A DNA stretch of 10,308 bases from Burkholderiaceae bacterium (GTDB taxonomy: Bacteria; Pseudomonadota; Gammaproteobacteria; Burkholderiales; Burkholderiaceae_C): assembly GCA_017999135.1 (NCBI GenBank), contig JAGOBT010000020.1, forward strand, positions 5,251-15,558, written 5' to 3'. The notes below the pieces were generated by a model that was not told where the DNA came from, made no database searches, and saw only the letters and a list, made by a program, of their open reading frames with translations. Of the stretch, positions 7,494-10,308 are shown one piece after another. Positions within the stretch are counted from its first letter, which is position 1. Each line of letters begins with the position of its first letter. Made by a program: the position numbers and the translations under genes.

Positions 7494-7754
7494 ATGCGCC
7501 GCCGGTCGGTGCTGGCGCTGGCCGGGCTGTGTGCGCTGGCGCAGCAGGTGGCCGGCGACGGCGGCAACACCCATGCGCTGCTGGTGCAGCGCGGCGCCAG
7601 CACCCTGGCCGGGGCCTGTTTCACCGGCCGCACGCTGGCCTTCTCGGGCCTGCGGCTGCGCCCTCATCGGAATCCGCGCGCGCGCAGCAGGTCTTCCAGT
7701 GCTGCCGAATCCAGCGCGAACTGGTCGGGGTCGTACTTGATCTTGCTGGTGTAG
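7494..7754 (+). CDS. Small reading frame after dctM, probably a truncated gene
   Basis: An 86-codon frame starting 5 bases after the dctM stop. Its first 22 residues look like a signal peptide (MRRRSVLALAGLCALAQQVAG). Of the first 56 codons (7494-7661), 53 end in G or C, as in the genuine genes here; in the remaining 30 codons only 23 do, and that part is antisense to the nitroreductase, whose stop complement begins at 7664. The simplest reading is that 7494-7661 is the start of a former fourth gene of the TRAP operon, cut off where the nitroreductase gene now ends. The alternative is an intact small exported protein overlapping a convergent gene. There is no good ribosome-binding site, though coupling to dctM is possible. 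I do not recognise the family; the piece THALLVQRGASTLAGACFTG faintly recalls the N-terminal strand of serine beta-lactamase-like hydrolases, which is a guess. Confidence 0.35.
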   Translation: MRRRSVLALAGLCALAQQVAGDGGNTHALLVQRGASTLAGACFTGRTLAFSGLRLRPHRNPRARSRSSSAAESSANWSGSYLILLV

Positions 7755-8452
7755 AACTGCGCCAGCGAGGTGATGCCGTGCCGGGCCCACCGCGCGGCCA
7801 TCTCCGGGCCCAGGGCCAGGTAGCGTTCACGGCCGCGCCGTTCACGCTCGGCAAAGTGGGCGTCGATGTCGGCCGGCGTGGGGCGCTGGTAGCGCTCGCT
7901 GTGGATCCAGGCCGTGCCTGGCAGGCGGTCGCGCTGCGGCGGTGCCTCGGCCGGCCAGCCGACCACCATGCTCGTCACCGGCAGGCAATGGTCGGGGCAG
8001 TCCAGGAAGTCGGCGATCCTTTCCATCGCATGCAGCGTGGTGCCCATGTAGCAGATGCCCAGGCCATGGCTCTCCAGCGCCAGCGCGGTGGTCTGCGCCA
8101 GGATGATGGCGTCGTAGCCCGCCACATGCCAGCTGATGAAGTCGGCAAAGCCCAGCCGTGCATCGCGCTGCGCCAGCCACTGCCGGGTGCGGTGGCTGTC
8201 GGCGCAGAAGGTCAGCACCAGCGGCGCCTGCAGCACCATCGGCTGGTCGAAGTGCAGGCCGCACAGGTGCTGCCTGCGCGCCGGGTCGGTGGTCTTGATC
8301 ACCGACACCATGTTCAGGTTGCCGCTGGACGAACTGCCCTGCAGCGATTCCACCAGCACACGGTCGACCAGCGCCGGGTCGATGGGCTTGTCCTGGAAGC
8401 TGCGGATCGAGCGGTGGGTGCGCAGCAGGGCAGAGAACTGATCGGCGGTCAT
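7664..8452 (-). CDS. NfsA-like flavin-dependent nitroreductase
   Basis: A 262-residue cytoplasmic FMN oxidoreductase of the nitroreductase superfamily, closest in style to oxygen-insensitive NADPH nitroreductase NfsA (240 residues in E. coli). The FMN-phosphate motif HRSIRSFQDKPI (14-25) is at the N-terminus, followed by the NfsA-like run of serines SSSSGN (40-45), FCADSHR (82-88), ALESHGLGICYMG (125-137) and LPVTSMVVGWPAE (157-169). I choose ATG 8452, since it gives MTADQFSALLRTHRSIR like family members; the in-frame ATG at 8491 would add 13 residues without similarity. The C-terminal part after 190 differs from NfsA, so the electron donor and natural acceptor are uncertain; members reduce nitroaromatics, quinones or flavins. 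It is divergent from the metalloprotease gene with an 84-bp gap that contains an 11-bp palindrome, and convergent with the reading frame behind dctM. Confidence 0.92.
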   Translation of the reverse strand: MTADQFSALLRTHRSIRSFQDKPIDPALVDRVLVESLQGSSSSGNLNMVSVIKTTDPARRQHLCGLHFDQPMVLQAPLVLTFCADSHRTRQWLAQRDARLGFADFISWHVAGYDAIILAQTTALALESHGLGICYMGTTLHAMERIADFLDCPDHCLPVTSMVVGWPAEAPPQRDRLPGTAWIHSERYQRPTPADIDAHFAERERRGRERYLALGPEMAARWARHGITSLAQFYTSKIKYDPDQFALDSAALEDLLRARGFR

Positions 8453-8478
8453 CGTGGCGTGTCCGGTGGATGGTGGCC

Positions 8479-8489
8479 GGCATGATGCC
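8479..8489. promoter_or_regulatory. 11-bp perfect palindrome in a divergent gap, possible operator
   Basis: GGCATGATGCC is a perfect inverted repeat (GGCAT arms around one base) in the 84-bp gap between the nitroreductase and the metalloprotease gene, centred 32 bp upstream of one start and 53 bp upstream of the other. Operators of dimeric repressors often look like this, but no regulator gene lies adjacent and short GC-rich palindromes arise by chance. Confidence 0.25.
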
Positions 8490-8513
8490 AAGGTCCGGCG
8501 CGCTCAAGCCGCC

Positions 8514-8525
8514 GGCGCGCGCGCC
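8514..8525. repeat. 12-bp GC palindrome upstream of the metalloprotease gene
   Basis: GGCGCGCGCGCC is a perfect palindrome of alternating purines and pyrimidines, 12 bases before the GTG start at 8537. A 9-bp direct repeat CCGGCGCGC occurs at 8495-8503 and 8512-8520, the second copy overlapping the palindrome. Function unknown; it could fold in the mRNA leader and limit access to the start. Confidence 0.3.
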
Positions 8526-8536
8526 GACAACAGGGC

Positions 8537-9259
8537 GTGCGCTGCCTGCCTGGTCTGCTGCTGTCTGTCCGCCGTCTGGCCACCCTGGCCGGCATGGCGC
8601 TGGCCGTGGCATTCCAGGCCCAGGCCCAGACCAGCCTGCGTGACCAGGAGATCGCCCAGTGCCTGCCCGGCGAGCTGGCCACCTGGGGCGACGGCCGCGA
8701 CCGGCCGCTGGCCAGTGGCCCGCTGCAGCTGGCCTACCGGCATGACGAGGCGCCCCCGTGGTTCAGCGCCGATCAGGTGCTGGCCGTGGTGCAGCGCGCG
8801 GCGCAGGCCTGGTCGGCCTGCGGCATCGGCGTGCAGGTGCAGGCGGTGGCGCCCGGTGCCCGCGTGCCGCCCGGCGCGGTGCTGGTGCTGTGGAGCGACG
8901 GCGCCGCCGGCGGCCACTTCGGCCTGGCCAACCTGCGCACCTACAGCCTGGCACTGGGGCCGGCCGCCTTCCGCACGCTGAACCAGCGCAACCCCGGCCA
9001 TCCGGCCGCCGACACGCTGCAGATGGTGGTGTCGCACGAGATGGGCCACTTCTTCGGGCTGATGGCCCATTCACGCCGCTGTGTCGATGTGATGAGCTAC
9101 TACGACAACGGCCAGGGCGAACGCTGCTTCACCCGCGCCGGGCGGCCCCTGCCCACCCGCGGCGACGACCGCGCCCTGCTGCCCACGGCCTGCGACATCG
9201 CCCGCTGCCGGGCGGTGAACGCCGGCGTGCTGGCTGCCACCGCGCCGCGCCAGCCCTGA
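8537..9259 (+). CDS. Secreted matrixin-like (metzincin) zinc metalloprotease
   Basis: A 240-residue predicted exported protease. The zinc site is HEMGHFFGLMAH (167-178), the full HExxHxxGxxH metzincin motif: His167, His171 and His178 as ligands, Glu168 as general base. Met186 in DVMSYY is the Met-turn, eight residues after the third His, the same spacing as in matrixins. The N-terminus carries a signal peptide with an RR pair, a hydrophobic stretch and a likely cut after AFQAQA (about 30). The mature part has six cysteines (42, 95, 182, 197, 219, 224), enough for three disulfides. Residues 83-143 show a matrixin-like helix (VVQRAAQAWSACG) and a strand VLVLWSDG. I see no PRCGxPD-type cysteine switch or C-terminal binding domain, so this is a minimal catalytic domain. 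The start must be GTG 8537, since a stop lies upstream at 8483-8485; the ribosome-binding site is poor (AGGG one base away). Substrate unknown. Confidence 0.85.
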   Translation: MRCLPGLLLSVRRLATLAGMALAVAFQAQAQTSLRDQEIAQCLPGELATWGDGRDRPLASGPLQLAYRHDEAPPWFSADQVLAVVQRAAQAWSACGIGVQVQAVAPGARVPPGAVLVLWSDGAAGGHFGLANLRTYSLALGPAAFRTLNQRNPGHPAADTLQMVVSHEMGHFFGLMAHSRRCVDVMSYYDNGQGERCFTRAGRPLPTRGDDRALLPTACDIARCRAVNAGVLAATAPRQP

Positions 9260-9357
9260 CCCTGCGCGCTGGCACCCGGGTGACGCCGCCGCGGCGCGCA
9301 CGCCGGTTAGTCTGGCCGTCCCGCCACTGCCCGCGCGCTCCGGTGCCCGCCATCGCC

Positions 9358-10248
9358 ATGGACTATTCCGGCTACCAATGCCTGCGCGTCAGCCTGAAGC
9401 AGGGTGTGGCGCGGGTGCTGCTCGACAACGGCCCGATCAACCTGCTCGACAAGCCGCTGTTCAAGGAGCTGCTGCGCCTGACCGACCAGCTGGCCGCCGA
9501 CGACCGGGTGCGCGTGGTGGTGCTGGCCTCGGCCAACCCCGGCTGGTTCATCGCCCACTTCGATGTGGGCCTGATCCTGAATTTCCCGGCCGACCCGCCG
9601 GCACCCGACGGCCCGCCGGCGCCGCTGTCGCCCTTTCACCGCATGGCCGAGACCTGGCGCACCATGCCCAAGGCCACCATCGCGGTGGTGGAAGGCCGGG
9701 TGGGCGGCGGCGGCAGCGAGATCGCACTCAGCTGCGACATGCGTTTCGCGTTGCGCGGCAAGGCGGTGTTCAACCAGCCCGAGGTGGCGCTGGGCATCCT
9801 GCCCGGCGGGTCGGGCACGGTGCGGCTGTCGCGCCTGCTGGGCCGCAGCCGGGCGCTGGAGGTGGTGCTGGGGTGTGACGACGTCGATGCCGACCTGGCC
9901 GAAGACTGGGGCTGGGTGAACCGCACGCTGGGTGCCGACGCGCTGTGGCCGCATGTCGACCGTCTGGCCGCGCGCATCGCCAGCTTTCCGCCACATGCGG
10001 TGGCCGCCGCCAAGGCCAGCGTGCTGCGCGCCGAGCATGGCGTGGTGGCCGATTTGCAGGCCGAGGCCGCAGGCTTCCAGGGCACGCTGTCGGGCCCTGG
10101 CACGCGCGAGGCCATGCAGCGCTTTCTGGCCAGCGGCGGCCAGACGCCGGCCGGCGAAGCCCGGCTGGGCGCGCTGTGCGGCGAGCTGCACGCCGCGCCC
10201 GGCGCGGCTACGCCCGCCGGCGGCGCGGGTCCAGGTTCACCCGGCTGA
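9358..10248 (+). CDS. Enoyl-CoA hydratase/isomerase family (crotonase) protein
   Basis: A 296-residue cytoplasmic crotonase-fold protein acting on a CoA thioester. The second oxyanion-hole and catalytic region is clear: GRVGGGGSEIALSCDMRFAL (113-132), with Glu121 matching the first catalytic Glu of rat mitochondrial hydratase, and FNQPEVALGILPGGSGTVRL (138-157), with Glu142 matching the second. Both acidic residues are therefore kept, supporting hydratase or related chemistry. The first oxyanion-hole segment, usually AGxD, here reads FIAHFDVGLIL (64-74), the mark of a distinct subgroup. An insertion rich in Pro (about 77-93) follows it. ATG 9358 is preferred; an in-frame GTG at 9343 would add five residues, and neither has a clear ribosome-binding site. 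The Gly/Ala/Pro-rich tail (280-296) overlaps a convergent gene. There is a 98-bp gap after the protease gene and no evident pathway partner. Confidence 0.93.
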   Translation: MDYSGYQCLRVSLKQGVARVLLDNGPINLLDKPLFKELLRLTDQLAADDRVRVVVLASANPGWFIAHFDVGLILNFPADPPAPDGPPAPLSPFHRMAETWRTMPKATIAVVEGRVGGGGSEIALSCDMRFALRGKAVFNQPEVALGILPGGSGTVRLSRLLGRSRALEVVLGCDDVDADLAEDWGWVNRTLGADALWPHVDRLAARIASFPPHAVAAAKASVLRAEHGVVADLQAEAAGFQGTLSGPGTREAMQRFLASGGQTPAGEARLGALCGELHAAPGAATPAGGAGPGSPG

Positions 10249-10308
10249 GATCGCCCTGCACCTGCGGCAGCGCCAGCAGCCGCTTGTCCAACACCCGGAA
10301 CCAGGCCC
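10208..10308 (-). CDS. C-terminal end of a minus-strand gene (5' end outside window)
   Basis: On the minus strand a frame open from the right edge ends at a TAG (10210-10208). The 32 visible residues (AWFRVLDKRLLALPQVQGD, then LSRVNLDPRRRRA) have natural composition, G/C-ending codons in nearly every position, and a basic tail. If real, its last 41 bp overlap the 3' end of the crotonase gene, a third tail-to-tail overlap in this window. Too little is visible to name a family. Confidence 0.55.
   Translation of the reverse strand, partial: AWFRVLDKRLLALPQVQGDLSRVNLDPRRRRA

Noticed and set aside
7529..8485. A 318-codon plus-strand frame opposite the nitroreductase
   Set aside because: No signature and antisense-type composition; the nitroreductase carries the FMN motif on the other strand.
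9284..9296. A 5-bp stem hairpin after the metalloprotease gene, considered as a terminator
   Set aside because: The stem is short, there is no T run, and such GC palindromes are common in this sequence.
8758..9357. N-terminal extension of the crotonase frame back to 8758
   Set aside because: It runs through the protease gene in another frame and encodes Arg/Ala/Gly-rich sequence; the crotonase domain begins right after ATG 9358.
4564..10248. TRAP operon, nitroreductase, protease and crotonase as one catabolic or defence system
   Set aside because: Strands alternate, gaps contain separate starts, and the functions share no evident pathway; adjacency alone is not enough.

Overview
The window is very GC-rich, gene-dense DNA. 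Real genes show a strong G/C bias at third codon positions, and the gene content (E. coli-type nicotinate phosphoribosyltransferase, PBP4-type carboxypeptidase, LysR-controlled TRAP transporter) fits a betaproteobacterium. A Burkholderiales relative of the Rubrivivax/Leptothrix/Roseateles type is my best guess; this is inferred from composition and protein style, not from a marker gene.

Layout. (1) 1-580, + strand: the C-terminal end of a probably secreted alpha/beta hydrolase, cut by the window edge. (2) 609-2222, +: dacB, a penicillin-binding protein 4-type D-Ala-D-Ala carboxypeptidase/endopeptidase. (3) 2191-3402, -: pncB, nicotinate phosphoribosyltransferase of NAD salvage, whose 3' end overlaps the 3' end of dacB. 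(4) 3477-4403, -: a LysR-type regulator. (5) 4564-7488, +: a three-gene TRAP transporter operon, dctP (periplasmic binding protein), dctQ and dctM (small and large membrane subunits), divergent from the LysR gene. (6) 7494-7754, +: a small reading frame right behind dctM that looks like the start of a gene cut short. (7) 7664-8452, -: an NfsA-like flavin nitroreductase. (8) 8537-9259, +: a small secreted metalloprotease with a matrixin-type zinc site. (9) 9358-10248, +: a crotonase-family enoyl-CoA hydratase/isomerase-like protein. (10) 10208-10308, -: the C-terminal end of another gene entering from the right edge.

How the parts relate. The clearest functional unit is the LysR regulator with the divergent TRAP operon: the 160 bp between them is the most AT-rich stretch in the window and holds back-to-back promoter-like elements around a T-N11-A motif. 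The TRAP substrate is probably a carboxylate, from the conserved arginine of the binding protein, but cannot be named from sequence. A strong hairpin between dctP and dctQ probably sets a high ratio of binding protein to membrane subunits. The other genes look like independent units packed tightly, with overlapping tail-to-tail ends in three places.

I see no mobile element, CRISPR array, tRNA, rRNA or phage gene, and no gene-free stretch longer than 160 bp. I do not see a convincing new multi-gene system. The items most worth a second look are the small matrixin-like protease, the truncated fourth reading frame behind the TRAP operon, and the crotonase with an altered first oxyanion-hole segment.
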